Source: Chitinophaga lutea (lineage in GTDB: Bacteria > Bacteroidota > Bacteroidia > Chitinophagales > Chitinophagaceae). From it: 64,000 nt of DNA. The notes beneath the pieces are model-generated. The model was not told the DNA's origin. It saw nothing but the letters and a program-made list of their open reading frames with translations, and did no database searches. Each line of letters begins with the position of its first letter. Position 1 is the first letter of the stretch. The stretch lies in assembly GCF_003813775.1 (NCBI RefSeq), contig NZ_RPDH01000001.1, positions 1,364,001 to 1,428,000 on the forward strand, read 5' to 3'. Made by a program: the position numbers and the translations under genes. Shown here in pieces: positions 54,043-63,345 of this stretch.

Positions 54043-55536
54043 ATGAAAAAAGACAAGCCCGCCAAAAAAGGGTTTACACCTTTCAAAGAGAATAAATCAA
54101 CAAACAAAAAAGATGGAGACGGCTCATTCCGGAAATTCCGGGATAGCGGCGACGCGCCCAAAAAGCGCTTCGGCGCCGACGGCGACCGTCCCCGCAAAAG
54201 CTTCGGCGATAACGACGAGCGCCCGAAAAAACGTTTCGGCAGCGACGACGACAAACCGAAAAGAAGTTTCGGCGACAGGGAAGACCGCTCCAAAAAGCGC
54301 TTTGGCGCCGATGCCGATAAACCGCGCAGAAGTTTCGGCAACGGGGACGACCGTCCGAAAAAACGCTTCGGCAGCGATGACGACAAACCGAAAAGAAGTT
54401 TCGGCGACAGGGAAGACCGCCCCAAAAAGCGTTTCGGCGCAGACAGCGACAAACCCCGCAGGAGCTTCGGCGACGGGGAAGACCGCCCGAAGAAACGCTT
54501 CGGGAGCGACGATGACAAACCGAAAAGAAGTTTCGGCGACGGGGAAGACCGTCCCAAAAAGCGTTTCGGCGCGGACAGCGACAAACCGCGCAGAAGTTTC
54601 GGCGACGGAGAAGACCGCCCGAAGAAACGCTTCGATACTGACGACGACAAACCGAAGAGAAGTTTCGGCGATGGTGAAGACCGCCCGAAAAAGCCCTTCA
54701 ACAAAGACGATAAACGCATCCGCAAGAGTGATCGCAAAGCCGCCGTACACGGCACCAAATCCAACAAGCCGAAAAGCACCCGCAAGCGCATTGTCATAGA
54801 AACGCCTACAGAGGCCGATCTCCAGGACATGCCGCTGAACAAGTTCATCGCCCATTGCGGCATCTGCAGCCGCCGGAAAGCGGTGGATTACATCAAGGAA
54901 GGCCAGGTGACCGTTAACGGAGAGAAGATCATCGAGCCCGCCTTCAAGGTATCCGGCAAGGACCTGGTGAAGCTCGACGACAAACGCATCTACCTGCAGA
55001 AGAACCTGGTGTATGTGCTGCTGAACAAACCCAAAGGCTACATCACCACCACTGATGACCCGGAAGGCCGTCAGACCGTGATGGAACTGGTGGAAGATGC
55101 GGCGGAAGAAAGGCTCTACCCCGTAGGCCGCCTCGACCGCAACACGTCGGGCCTGCTGCTGCTCACCAACGACGGTGAACTGGCGCAGAAACTCGCCCAT
55201 CCTAAACACAACATCAAAAAAATCTACCACGTAGAGCTGGATAAACCGCTCACCAAAGCCGATTTCGAAAAAATCATCGCCGGCGTTACGCTCGAAGACG
55301 GGCTGGCGCTGGTAGACGCGCTCGGGTATGTAGACACGAAAGATAAAAAGCAGATCGGCATCGAGATCCACAGCGGTAAAAACCGCATCGTGCGCCGTAT
55401 TTTCGAGCACCTGCAATACCAGGTGGAGAAACTCGACCGCGTGATGTACGCCGGGCTCACCAAAAAGAACCTGAACCGCGGCAAATGGCGCTTCCTCACC
55501 GACAAGGAAGTGATCCTGCTCAAACATTTTAAATAA
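54043..55536 (+). CDS. RsuA/RluB-family pseudouridine synthase with charged repeat extension
   Basis: A 497-residue enzyme that isomerises uridine to pseudouridine in rRNA. Residues about 262-320 form an S4 RNA-binding domain (MPLNKFIAHCGICSRRKAVDYI, GQVTVNGEKI). The catalytic domain follows with KPKGYITT, YPVGRLDRNTSGLLLLTNDG (catalytic Asp in GRLD), and GKNRIVRRIFEHLQY. The first 260 residues are unusual: a basic lead, then eight 22-residue repeats (residues 40-215) of alternating acidic and basic blocks around FG, then a Lys/Arg-rich linker. Bacteroidota RluB-like enzymes often have charged N-terminal extensions. It lies 41 bp after rlmN. Confidence 0.93.
   Translation: MKKDKPAKKGFTPFKENKSTNKKDGDGSFRKFRDSGDAPKKRFGADGDRPRKSFGDNDERPKKRFGSDDDKPKRSFGDREDRSKKRFGADADKPRRSFGNGDDRPKKRFGSDDDKPKRSFGDREDRPKKRFGADSDKPRRSFGDGEDRPKKRFGSDDDKPKRSFGDGEDRPKKRFGADSDKPRRSFGDGEDRPKKRFDTDDDKPKRSFGDGEDRPKKPFNKDDKRIRKSDRKAAVHGTKSNKPKSTRKRIVIETPTEADLQDMPLNKFIAHCGICSRRKAVDYIKEGQVTVNGEKIIEPAFKVSGKDLVKLDDKRIYLQKNLVYVLLNKPKGYITTTDDPEGRQTVMELVEDAAEERLYPVGRLDRNTSGLLLLTNDGELAQKLAHPKHNIKKIYHVELDKPLTKADFEKIIAGVTLEDGLALVDALGYVDTKDKKQIGIEIHSGKNRIVRRIFEHLQYQVEKLDRVMYAGLTKKNLNRGKWRFLTDKEVILLKHFK
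54160..54687 (+). repeat. Eight 66-bp coding repeats (22-residue FG/charged units)
   Basis: Eight in-frame 66-bp units encode KKRFG-(S/A)D-x-DKP-(K/R)RSFG-D-x-EDRP. Each is made of two 11-residue halves sharing the FG core. Units alternate between SDDDKPK and ADSDKPR forms, which suggests expansion by 132-bp steps. The frame is kept throughout. Confidence 0.95.
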
Positions 55537-55577
55537 TTCCCAATCCGGGCCGCCTTACAGCGGCCCGTTTTTACCAT

Positions 55578-56303
55578 ATGCGCATAGAACAGCTGATCAT
55601 ATTCGAGAACGACGACTTCGTGGCCGTCAATAAACCATCCGGTTTGCTGACCATTCCCGACCGCCACGACAACGCGCTCGAAGCCCTTTCCACCCTGCTG
55701 AAAAAACATTACGGCAGCATCTTTACCGTGCACCGCCTCGACCGCGACACCAGCGGCACCGTGCTGTTCGCGAAACACGAAGCCGCCCACAAGTACCTGT
55801 CGCAGCTCTTCGAGTCGCGCGACGTGGAGAAGTATTACCTCGGCATCGTCAACGGCGAGCTGCCCGTTCCGGCCGGCAGCATCAACGCCCCTATCATGGA
55901 GCATCCCGTACAGCGCGGCAAAATGGTGACCAACGCCAAGGGCCGCCCTTCCCTCACCGATTACGAGGTGCAGGAATCGTTCGGGTTGTTCAGTCTGGTG
56001 AAACTGCGCATCCACACCGGCCGTACCCACCAGATCAGGGTGCATATGAAGCACCTCGGGCATCCCATTGCGGTGGACGAGCTGTATGGCAGCAAGGAAC
56101 CGGTGCGGCTGTCCGCCATCAAAAAGAAGTTCAGATTGGGGAAATTCACCGAAGAAGAGAAGCCCCTGCTGGCCAGGCTGGCCCTCCACGCCTTCCAGCT
56201 GCGGTTTACCGACGAAAAGGGGGTGCGGCACGAACTGGAAGCCCCGCTCCCGAAAGATATGGCGGCGGTTTTGCAGCAATTGCGGAAACATAAAAAAGCA
56301 TAG
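55578..56303 (+). CDS. RluA-family pseudouridine synthase
   Basis: A 241-residue stand-alone catalytic domain without an S4 domain, like RluA/TruC-sized members. Motifs are FVAVNKPSGLLTIP, TVHRLDRDTSGTVLFAK (catalytic Asp in HRLD), KYYLGIVNGELP, and RIHTGRTHQIRVHMKHLGHPI. The target may be rRNA or tRNA and cannot be settled by eye. It begins 41 bp after the preceding pseudouridine synthase on the same strand. Confidence 0.93.
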   Translation: MRIEQLIIFENDDFVAVNKPSGLLTIPDRHDNALEALSTLLKKHYGSIFTVHRLDRDTSGTVLFAKHEAAHKYLSQLFESRDVEKYYLGIVNGELPVPAGSINAPIMEHPVQRGKMVTNAKGRPSLTDYEVQESFGLFSLVKLRIHTGRTHQIRVHMKHLGHPIAVDELYGSKEPVRLSAIKKKFRLGKFTEEEKPLLARLALHAFQLRFTDEKGVRHELEAPLPKDMAAVLQQLRKHKKA

Positions 56304-56485
56304 GAAAAGAGAGGCCCCGCGCCTCTTTTTTTGTACCCGGCGGGCAACTAATGCGTCCGTTTCTCCGTTTATTATGGAATATGCGGTAAAACAGGCCGTT
56401 CGCCGTGAAATTTTTATTACTGGCCGGTTGAGGCCACAAAATCTGATCGAATAATAGTAAATTTCAAAGTAAATCACTCCTTTGT

Positions 56486-58000
56486 ATGAGAAGAACATGG
56501 ATTGCCGCTATCGGCCTGCTGATGGTGGCCACAGCCCCCGCCTGCAAAAAGAATCCGAAACAGGACCCGGGGCCCGGCAACCCGCCAGCCAACGGCACCC
56601 GCACGCAGCTCAGCCTCGACTCACTGTATCTCTATGCCAAAGAAACCTATTTGTGGTACGACGCGCTGCCGGATTACACCACCTTCAATCCCCGTTCCTT
56701 CGCAGGCTCCGACGACTTTACGAGCCTGCAAAACGAACTGTTCAAAATCACCCAGTACAAGATCAATCCGGAAACCGGTAAACCATACGAGTATACCGGC
56801 GGCAGTTCCGCCAAGTTCTCCTTTATGGAAAAAGGCAACGCCGCCCAGGGCATACAGGGCGCCGTGGATCTCGAAGGCAAGGGGAACGACCTGGGTATCG
56901 GCGTGTTCATCGTCGGTGGCACCAGGGTGTTTATCAGGCTGGTGGAAAAAGGCTCCCCCGCCTACCTTGCGGGCCTGACCCGGGGCTGCGAGATCACCAA
57001 GTTCAACGGGGCGGCCGTTACACCTACATCCGCCGCCGTTAATGCCGCGCTCAACAGCAGCAGCCTGACCATCACCTATAAAACGGTGGGCGGCCTCGAA
57101 GAAAGATCCGTGCAGCTTACCAAAGCAGCCTATACGAACGACCCGGTATATATCTGGAAAACTTTCACCAGCGGCACCAACATCACCGGCTACATCAACC
57201 TGGGCCGTTTTTCGCGCAAAAGCGTTGCGCAGCCCAGCCTGCAGCAGGCCTTCAGTGAGTTTGCAGCGGCAGGGGTCAACAATCTCGTGATAGACCTCCG
57301 TTATAACGGCGGCGGTTACGTGGAAACATTCGAATATCTCGCCAACCTGATCGGGCCGGCCAGCCTCACCGGGCAGGTGATGTACAAGGAAATTTTCAAC
57401 AACCTGCTCCGCGAAGGCAGGGCGCCCATCCTCAAAACCATTCCCCTGATGGGAGCCGACGGCAAACAGCGGACAGACGGCAGCGGCAACCCGCTGACCT
57501 ACGCCAACGTCAACTTTTCCATCGCCGGCAACACAAAGAAATTCCAGAAGGAAGGTTCCCTGGGCGCCATCAAAAACGTGGTGTTCATCGTAACCGGCTC
57601 CTCGGCTTCCGCCAGTGAACTGACGATCAACAGCCTCAAGCCCTACATGACCGTCAAGCTCATCGGCGATACCACTTACGGCAAACCCGTGGGTTTCTTC
57701 GGCATCGGCATCGACAAATACACCGCGTATATGAGCCAGTTCAATTCCGTGAACTCGCTCGACCAGGGAGATTATTACGCGGGCTTCAAACCGGATTACC
57801 CGGCGGCGGACGATTACCGCTACGACTTTGGCGACAAGCGGGAAGTGTGCCTGGGCAAAGCGCTCGCGTTCATCAACACAGGCATCGTGAGCCCCGACCC
57901 GCAAGTCAATTTCCGTTTGAGTGAAGAAGTATCCCGTGCGATCAGCGTGGGTGGAGAGGGGTTTAACGGGATGGTGGAAGACCGCAGGGTGTTAAAGTAA
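56486..58000 (+). CDS. S41-family peptidase lipoprotein (C-terminal-processing-protease-like)
   Basis: A 504-residue lipoprotein (lipobox TAPACKKN, Cys 20) in the periplasm or outer membrane. After a linker rich in Pro and Gly comes an N-terminal helical region (LDSLYLYAKETYLWYDALPDY), a PDZ domain (GNDLGIGVFIVGGTRVFIRLVEKGSPAYLAGLTRGCEI), and the S41 domain (VIDLRYNGGGYVETFEYLANL). The catalytic Ser is in VFIVTGSSASASELTINSL and the Lys most likely in TTYGKPVGFFG. It is of the SusE/Tsp-like Bacteroidota type, not a canonical CtpA. Promoter and terminator are its own. Confidence 0.92.
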   Translation: MRRTWIAAIGLLMVATAPACKKNPKQDPGPGNPPANGTRTQLSLDSLYLYAKETYLWYDALPDYTTFNPRSFAGSDDFTSLQNELFKITQYKINPETGKPYEYTGGSSAKFSFMEKGNAAQGIQGAVDLEGKGNDLGIGVFIVGGTRVFIRLVEKGSPAYLAGLTRGCEITKFNGAAVTPTSAAVNAALNSSSLTITYKTVGGLEERSVQLTKAAYTNDPVYIWKTFTSGTNITGYINLGRFSRKSVAQPSLQQAFSEFAAAGVNNLVIDLRYNGGGYVETFEYLANLIGPASLTGQVMYKEIFNNLLREGRAPILKTIPLMGADGKQRTDGSGNPLTYANVNFSIAGNTKKFQKEGSLGAIKNVVFIVTGSSASASELTINSLKPYMTVKLIGDTTYGKPVGFFGIGIDKYTAYMSQFNSVNSLDQGDYYAGFKPDYPAADDYRYDFGDKREVCLGKALAFINTGIVSPDPQVNFRLSEEVSRAISVGGEGFNGMVEDRRVLK

Positions 58001-58035
58001 CCGCCTCAAAATAATAGCTGTTCATGTTTTTCCAT

Positions 58036-58066
58036 AGCCGCAAACAAAAGGTTTGCGGCTTTTTTT
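58036..58066 (+). terminator. Terminator of the S41 protease gene
   Basis: A 10-bp perfect stem AGCCGCAAAC/GTTTGCGGCT with a 5-nt loop is followed by six more T. Confidence 0.92.
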
Positions 58067-58235
58067 GCGCATTCCCGCCGGTGAAATGCCCGGAGAGCGC
58101 TCCTTTCCAGGAAACAGGACGTTTATGGACCGGCTCCGTCATAAACCAGGGATTTGCAAACAGGTTCGGCACCCCAACCGGCTTTCGGCTCTTCAAATGC
58201 CCGCCCTATGTACATTCCCCTGCACATAAGGGCAT

Positions 58236-58262
58236 AAAAAAAACGGGGAAAAATCCCCGTTT
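58236..58262 (-). terminator. Terminator of the peroxiredoxin gene
   Basis: Arms AAACGGGG (58241-58248) and CCCCGTTT (58255-58262) pair across a 6-nt A-rich loop. The minus strand continues with a run of T. It lies about 80 bp past the gene. Confidence 0.8.
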
Positions 58263-58339
58263 CGTAAAATCAAAAACCAACCATTAAAAAAAACGATGGG
58301 GAGGGGTTGGCCTCCCTTAATATGTTTACCCTTGCGGGA

Positions 58340-58975
58340 TTATTTATTCGGCTGCGGTGTGGTTCTCAGGTAAGGCTTGATCACTTTGTGGCCTTTCGGG
58401 AACTTCGCCGGAATGTCTTCCGTTTTAACGGCCGGCACTACGATCACGTCTTCACCGTCTTTCCAGTCAGCCGGGGTGGCCACGCTGTAGTTGGCCGTCA
58501 GCTGCAGGGAGTCGATCACGCGCAGCACTTCATGGAAGTTTCTGCCGGTGGATGCGGGATACGTGATGGTGAGCTTGATCTTCTTGTCGGGTCCGATCAC
58601 GAACAGCGACCGTACCGTGAAGGTTTCGGAAGCATTCGGGTGGATCATGCCGTAGAGATTGGCTACCGTTTTATCTTCGTCGGCAATGATCGGGAAATTC
58701 ACGTCACATTGCTGCGTTTCGTTGATATCGTTAATCCAGCTCTTGTGTTTATCCAGGGGATCTACACTGAGCGCCAGTACTTTTACATTACGTTTGGCGA
58801 ATTCGCCGTTCAGCAGGGCGGTTTTACCCAGCTCTGTGGTACAAACGGGCGTGAAATCCGCCGGGTGAGAAAACAAGATGCCCCAGCTGTCGCCGAGGTA
58901 TTCGTAAAAATCTATCTCTCCCACGGTTGTTTTCGCCTTGAAGTTGGGAGCCGCATCGCCTAATCTTAAACTCAT
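58340..58975 (-). CDS. Peroxiredoxin, Prx6-type
   Basis: This 211-residue thiol peroxidase reduces H2O2 and organic peroxides. The peroxidatic Cys is in HPADFTPVCTTELG (PxxxTxxC). LGDAAPNFKAKTTVGEIDFYEYLGDSWGILFSHP opens the thioredoxin fold, and the long C terminus (KGHKVIKPYLRTTPQ) is typical of the Prx6/1-Cys group rather than AhpC. One further Cys (QQCDVNFP) is present. It is monocistronic with its own terminator. Confidence 0.93.
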   Translation of the reverse strand: MSLRLGDAAPNFKAKTTVGEIDFYEYLGDSWGILFSHPADFTPVCTTELGKTALLNGEFAKRNVKVLALSVDPLDKHKSWINDINETQQCDVNFPIIADEDKTVANLYGMIHPNASETFTVRSLFVIGPDKKIKLTITYPASTGRNFHEVLRVIDSLQLTANYSVATPADWKDGEDVIVVPAVKTEDIPAKFPKGHKVIKPYLRTTPQPNK

Positions 58976-59167
58976 ATTTCACCTGTTTATAGACACCAAA
59001 AATAGTAATTTCCTACAAATTTTATAGACTTTAAGGATTTTTTTTCAGGTTTTTTGGGCGAAAAGGGTCTATAAGGGCAAAAAAGCGGGGGACAATGGCG
59101 TTTTGGGGGATCGTTGAGCGGCACCATTGCCCCCCTTGGGAAACCTGGGGTTAACAAGGTATGGGGA

Positions 59168-59755
59168 TCAGCGGCCGGTAGCCTGTTTCCAGGCGTAATA
59201 GGCCAGCGTATATTTCATGTCATCGTCGAGATTAGCTTCCGCACGGGCATCCTGCTCGTCAAATTCCAGCTCCAGGTAGCCCAGGTACAGTTCGTAGGTT
59301 TTGCTGAGGTTCAGCATGCACTGGTCTATCCGGCGGGCATACAGCTCCTGCGGCGTGCAGTGCTCGGCCCGGCGGATGTAATAACAGCTGTCGCCGGCGT
59401 ACTCCATATAGTCGGTGCCGGGCTGGAACTGCGGCTTCGACAGGTAGAAGCGCAGGTTGTCGAACATCACGGCCTCGCCCAGCTGCGCCTCAAAATCAAT
59501 CATTTCGGGTATCTGTTCCATGTTTTCCAGCTTCTGCACAATGGCCATCTGAACGGCCTCGCTTTTGTCCTCAATAGCCCGCAGCATGGTGTTGAGCACC
59601 TCGTAATTCGTTACAAAATCGCATTTCCGCCAGCCGTCTTCCGTCTGCAGATAGCCCCAGATGGTCAGGTAGTGGGAATCGTCCAGGATGATCTGGCCTA
59701 CTTTGATGGCTGTTGCTTCCTCTGTTTGTGCGATGTTTACGGATACCTTTTTCAT
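59168..59755 (-). CDS. Hypothetical protein
   Basis: A 195-residue soluble protein that I do not recognise. No signal peptide or membrane segment is visible. It has a beta-rich N-terminal part (VGQIILDDSHYLTIWGYLQTEDGW) and then mostly acidic helices (AIEDKSEAVQMAIVQKLENMEQ, YLELEFDEQDARAEANLDDD). ATG at 59755 is chosen; 13 more residues upstream overlap the divergent WYL gene region. It is divergent from the WYL regulator with about 100 bp between starts, so that regulator might control it, which is speculation. Confidence 0.75.
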   Translation of the reverse strand: MKKVSVNIAQTEEATAIKVGQIILDDSHYLTIWGYLQTEDGWRKCDFVTNYEVLNTMLRAIEDKSEAVQMAIVQKLENMEQIPEMIDFEAQLGEAVMFDNLRFYLSKPQFQPGTDYMEYAGDSCYYIRRAEHCTPQELYARRIDQCMLNLSKTYELYLGYLELEFDEQDARAEANLDDDMKYTLAYYAWKQATGR

Positions 59756-59854
59756 AGTAGCTGATTTAATAACGATACAAAAATATCCATGCACTGCGCA
59801 GGGGAACTGCGTAGTAAAATTGTTTTACTTTTATGCCGAAAAAAAACCGGTTAC

Positions 59855-60859
59855 ATGCCCAAAAACAAAGATGCCCTTTCCCGGTATCGCTGGATTGACG
59901 AACGATTACGCAACAAACGCCTGCCGAAGCCCACCCTCGACGACCTGGTGGAATTCGTATCCGGCAAACTCGATAAAACCATTGCGGTACGTACTATCCA
60001 GAAAGACCTGGAAGACATGCGCAACGATCCCGAACTGAATTACTTCGCCCCCATCAAATACAACCGGAGCTCCAAAGCCTACCACTATGAAGATGAAGGG
60101 TATTCCATCAGCAACAACCCGATCGACGAAGCGGATCTGCAGGGCCTGGAAGTGGCCATCGGCATCCTGGAGCAATTCCGCAGCCTGCCCGTGATCCAGC
60201 GCTTTGAAGACGCCATCCTGAAAATTGCGGCCAGCCTCAAAATGAACCGCCAGCAGCTCGAAAACCGCGGGCTCATCAAGTTCAGCAGGGGCAGCCAGTA
60301 TAAAGGCGCGGAACTGATCCCGGACATCGTGGACGCCATCAAGGACCGCGAAGTGATCCGCATCGCCTACCAGAGCTTCGACCGCAAGGAACCGAAGGAG
60401 CACTGGGTGGAGCCCTATCACCTCCGGGAATACAACCACCGCTTCTACCTCATCGGCAAAAGCCAGAAAGCCAAAGGCGGCACGGTGCTGACGTTTGCGC
60501 TCGACCGCATCGTCAATACCTGGCCCACCAACAAACACTTCGATGAGAAAAACTTCGACGACGCGAGTTATTTCCAGCATGCCATCGGCATCACCGTGTC
60601 GTCTGAAACCCCGGAAGACATTGTGCTTTCTTATACCCCGCTGCAGGGCAAATACGTAAAAACACAGCCGCTGCACCCTTCGCAGGTTATCCTGAAAGAT
60701 GACGACGAAGAATGCCGCGTCGGGCTAAAAATCGTGGTGAATCATGAACTGATCATGCTGCTGCTGAGCTCGGGAGGAAGGGTGAAAGTATTGCAGCCGC
60801 AGCACCTGGCGGATAAGATACGGGAAGAAGGGGAAGACATCATCAAAAGATATCAATAA
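59855..60859 (+). CDS. WYL-domain transcriptional regulator
   Basis: A 334-residue regulator. The N-terminal helix-turn-helix region reads ALSRYRWIDERLRNKRLPKPTLDDLVEF through TIAVRTIQKDLEDMRND. The WYL domain is central (KDREVIRIAYQSFDRKEPKEHWVEPYHLREYNHRFYLIGK), followed by a WCX-type C terminus (VSSETPEDIVLSYTPLQGKYVKTQPLHPSQ). WYL domains sense nucleotides or nucleic acids and control DNA repair and phage-defence genes in some bacteria. No defence gene lies nearby. ATG at 59855 fits MPKNKDAL as the natural start. Confidence 0.92.
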   Translation: MPKNKDALSRYRWIDERLRNKRLPKPTLDDLVEFVSGKLDKTIAVRTIQKDLEDMRNDPELNYFAPIKYNRSSKAYHYEDEGYSISNNPIDEADLQGLEVAIGILEQFRSLPVIQRFEDAILKIAASLKMNRQQLENRGLIKFSRGSQYKGAELIPDIVDAIKDREVIRIAYQSFDRKEPKEHWVEPYHLREYNHRFYLIGKSQKAKGGTVLTFALDRIVNTWPTNKHFDEKNFDDASYFQHAIGITVSSETPEDIVLSYTPLQGKYVKTQPLHPSQVILKDDDEECRVGLKIVVNHELIMLLLSSGGRVKVLQPQHLADKIREEGEDIIKRYQ

Positions 60860-60860
60860 A

Positions 60861-60887
60861 AAAAGCCGGGCATCACGCCCGGCTTTT
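60861..60887. terminator. Bidirectional terminator between the WYL and LolA-like genes
   Basis: An 11-bp perfect stem AAAAGCCGGGC/GCCCGGCTTTT with loop ATCAC sits between two convergent stop codons and can end transcripts from both sides. Confidence 0.92.
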
Positions 60888-60891
60888 ACAA

Positions 60892-61614
60892 TTATGGCTG
60901 CTTGGGTTTCTCGAATATTTTCTCGTCTACCGGCGGGTTGATCTGCACCTTGGAGAAGTTCATCTTCATCCCGATCGGTAACTGTTCCACCGTTTCGGCA
61001 TATACGAATCCTTCCGGCGTTTTTTTGTAGTTGCTCAGCAGTTCGGTCACTTCCACTTCCTGCCCTTCCATTTTCTTTATGGTGATTTTTTTCGCGATGT
61101 GGTAAGTGCCCGCATCGAGGAAATAATCGGTGGCAGAGCCGTCCGTGCGGGTCAGCTTGATTTTGTAGAGCTCCTGGCCTTCGAGGGTTTCTTTCCCGAC
61201 CAGTTCCGCTTTATTGCCTTTTGTTTTGTAGTCGTACAGTTCGCCCGTCAGGTCCAGGTCAACGGCCGCTTCTTTCACGGTGGCCGCATCCGCGTCTACC
61301 GGCGTGGTTTGCTGGTTGATGGGCATCAGCATCCATCCGGCGGTGGGCGTCATCACGGTGATGTTACTGGTACCCATCACGTCGAACTCCACGCGGATGC
61401 CTTTTTTATGGATAGTGATCACTTTGAGCGGAATATCGAGGCCCTGCATGGTCATGGTGCCTTCTGCCTGCTGTGCTTTAACGGCTTTGATCTTGTCGGC
61501 GCCGCCGAGTGCCTCCACGTATTTGTTCACCACTTCGTCCACCGTCTGCGCCTGTGCGCAGAACGCGGCGCCGGCGAGGATGAAAGACAGGGTTAACGTG
61601 CGTATTGCTTTCAT
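60892..61614 (-). CDS. Periplasmic protein resembling outer-membrane lipoprotein-sorting (LolA-like) fold
   Basis: A 240-residue exported protein with a signal peptide ([17 protein letters not shown]). It then runs [39 protein letters not shown], which is the usual opening of LolA-like Bacteroidota proteins, followed by antiparallel strands ([39 protein letters not shown]). True LolA function is doubtful; many such proteins are of unknown role. The longer in-frame extension to 62454 is antisense to ade and is rejected in favour of ATG at 61614. Confidence 0.85.
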   Translation of the reverse strand: MKAIRTLTLSFILAGAAFCAQAQTVDEVVNKYVEALGGADKIKAVKAQQAEGTMTMQGLDIPLKVITIHKKGIRVEFDVMGTSNITVMTPTAGWMLMPINQQTTPVDADAATVKEAAVDLDLTGELYDYKTKGNKAELVGKETLEGQELYKIKLTRTDGSATDYFLDAGTYHIAKKITIKKMEGQEVEVTELLSNYKKTPEGFVYAETVEQLPIGMKMNFSKVQINPPVDEKIFEKPKQP

Positions 61615-61701
61615 AAAATGATTTTTGGTAAATGTGTCTTTGTTACTGTTACAAATGTATCCTTTTCCGGAAAATGGCAAAATCAATTTAGTTTTACGCC
61701 C

Positions 61702-63345
61702 ATGAAGCAGTTCCAGGTAGCCGGCCATGTGGTAGACATTCCCGGCAAACGCAGTTATCCGGCCGTGGTGAACATATCCGACGGCCGTATCGCATCCATC
61801 ACGCCCGCCGCGGACGGCACGGTGCCGCAGCGCTACATCCTCCCCGGTTTCATCGATGCGCATGTGCATGTGGAAAGCGCGATGCTGGTGCCGTCGGAAT
61901 TTGCGCGCCTCGCCGTGGTGCACGGCACGGTGGGCACTATTTCGGACCCGCACGAGATCGCCAACGTGCTGGGTGTGGCGGGCGTGGAGTACATGCTGGA
62001 GAATGCCGCGCAGGTACCTTTCAAATGCTGCTTCGGCGCCCCTTCCTGCGTACCCGCCACGGTATTCGAAACAGCCGGCGCGGCCATCGGTGCGGAGGAA
62101 GTGGCCCAACTGCTGCAGCGGCCGGATATCTACTACCTGTCTGAAATGATGAACTACCCCGGCGTGCTGCATAAAGATGCGGAAGTGCTGGCCAAGATAG
62201 CCGCCGCCCGGCATGCCGGCAAACCGGTAGACGGTCATGCGCCCGGCCTGCGGGGCGAAGATGCGGCCGCTTATATCGCCGCCGGCATCAGCACCGACCA
62301 TGAATGTTTTACGCTCGAAGAAGCGCTCGGCAAACTGCAGCACGGCATGCACATCCTCATCCGTGAAGGCAGTGCGGCCCGCAATTTTGAAGCACTGGCC
62401 CCCCTGCTGCAAAGCCACCCGCAGATGGTGATGTTCTGCAGCGACGACAAACACCCGGACAACCTAGTGGAAGGCCACATCGACCAGCTGGTGCGCCGCG
62501 CGCTGGCGAAGGGCTACGATCTCTACAACATCCTCCAGGCCGCCTGCATCAATCCCGTGCAACATTACAACATGCCCGTGGGCCTGCTGCAACCGGGCGA
62601 CGCGGCCGATTTCATCGTCGTGTCCGACCTCCGGCATTTCAACATCCTCGAAACTTATATCGACGGGCAGCTCGTTGCCGCCAACGGCAAAACGAACATC
62701 GCGTCCGTTCCCATTACGCCGGTGAACCAGTTCAGCTGCGAGCCGAAAACGCCGCAGCAGTTCAGGGCGCCCGCCACCGGCGCCAGCGCCACCGTGCAAG
62801 TGATCGAAGCGATGGACGGGCAGCTGATCACCAACAGCCTCACCGCTACCATACCGGTTCAAGACGGCAACCTGGTAAGCGACACCGGTAACGACATTCT
62901 GAAAATCGCCGTGGTGAACCGCTACCGCAATGCGGCGCCGGCTATCGGGTTCATCAAAAATTTCGGATTGAAGGAAGGCGCCATCGCATCCACGGTGGCG
63001 CACGACAGCCACAACATCATCGCGGTAGGCACGGACGATGTGCGTATATGCGAGGCCGTTAACGAGCTGATACACTGCCATGGCGGCATCTGCGTAACCG
63101 GCAGCAACGGCAGCGAAGTGATGCCTTTACCGGTGGCAGGGCTCATGAGCGCGGAAGACGGTTACGCTACGGCGCAGCGCTACAGCGCGCTCGACAAAGC
63201 GGCCAAGGCATTGGGCAGCCGCCTCGACGCGCCTTTCATGACGCTGTCGTTCATGGCGCTGCTGGTGATCCCTCACCTCAAGCTCAGCGACCGGGGATTG
63301 TTTAACGGAGATACTTTTACGTTTGAAGATTTAACCCTCTCCTAA
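61702..63345 (+). CDS. ade: Adenine deaminase
   Basis: This 547-residue metal-dependent hydrolase converts adenine to hypoxanthine in purine salvage. Motifs are [19 protein letters not shown] (metal-binding HxH), [39 protein letters not shown], and [14 protein letters not shown]. The C-terminal ade domain carries [35 protein letters not shown] at 61702 is chosen; the 28 upstream residues have no family match. Its last 15 bp overlap the convergent anmK gene. Confidence 0.96.
   Translation: MKQFQVAGHVVDIPGKRSYPAVVNISDGRIASITPAADGTVPQRYILPGFIDAHVHVESAMLVPSEFARLAVVHGTVGTISDPHEIANVLGVAGVEYMLENAAQVPFKCCFGAPSCVPATVFETAGAAIGAEEVAQLLQRPDIYYLSEMMNYPGVLHKDAEVLAKIAAARHAGKPVDGHAPGLRGEDAAAYIAAGISTDHECFTLEEALGKLQHGMHILIREGSAARNFEALAPLLQSHPQMVMFCSDDKHPDNLVEGHIDQLVRRALAKGYDLYNILQAACINPVQHYNMPVGLLQPGDAADFIVVSDLRHFNILETYIDGQLVAANGKTNIASVPITPVNQFSCEPKTPQQFRAPATGASATVQVIEAMDGQLITNSLTATIPVQDGNLVSDTGNDILKIAVVNRYRNAAPAIGFIKNFGLKEGAIASTVAHDSHNIIAVGTDDVRICEAVNELIHCHGGICVTGSNGSEVMPLPVAGLMSAEDGYATAQRYSALDKAAKALGSRLDAPFMTLSFMALLVIPHLKLSDRGLFNGDTFTFEDLTLS

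Larger units (their letters stand above)
58001..58339. other. Convergent intergenic region with two terminators
   Basis: About 340 bp between the S41 protease stop and the peroxiredoxin stop. It holds the terminators of both genes and no credible ORF. The middle part (58075-58230) shows nothing else I can support. Confidence 0.7.

Noticed and set aside
54160..54687. Regular 66-bp repeats that could be taken for a CRISPR-like or satellite array
   Set aside because: The repeats abut with no unique spacers and keep one reading frame within a gene ending in S4 and pseudouridine synthase domains.
53901..54863. A 320-codon minus-strand frame with regular Ser/Leu/Phe repeats
   Set aside because: It is the complement of the charged repeats in the pseudouridine synthase gene; no start context or domain supports it.
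58024..58287. An 87-codon plus-strand ORF between the S41 protease and peroxiredoxin genes
   Set aside because: It starts within the S41 gene terminator and crosses the peroxiredoxin terminator, with no recognisable protein features.
60892..62454. A 520-codon minus-strand frame through the LolA-like gene
   Set aside because: The upstream part is antisense to ade; a signal peptide starts at ATG 61614.
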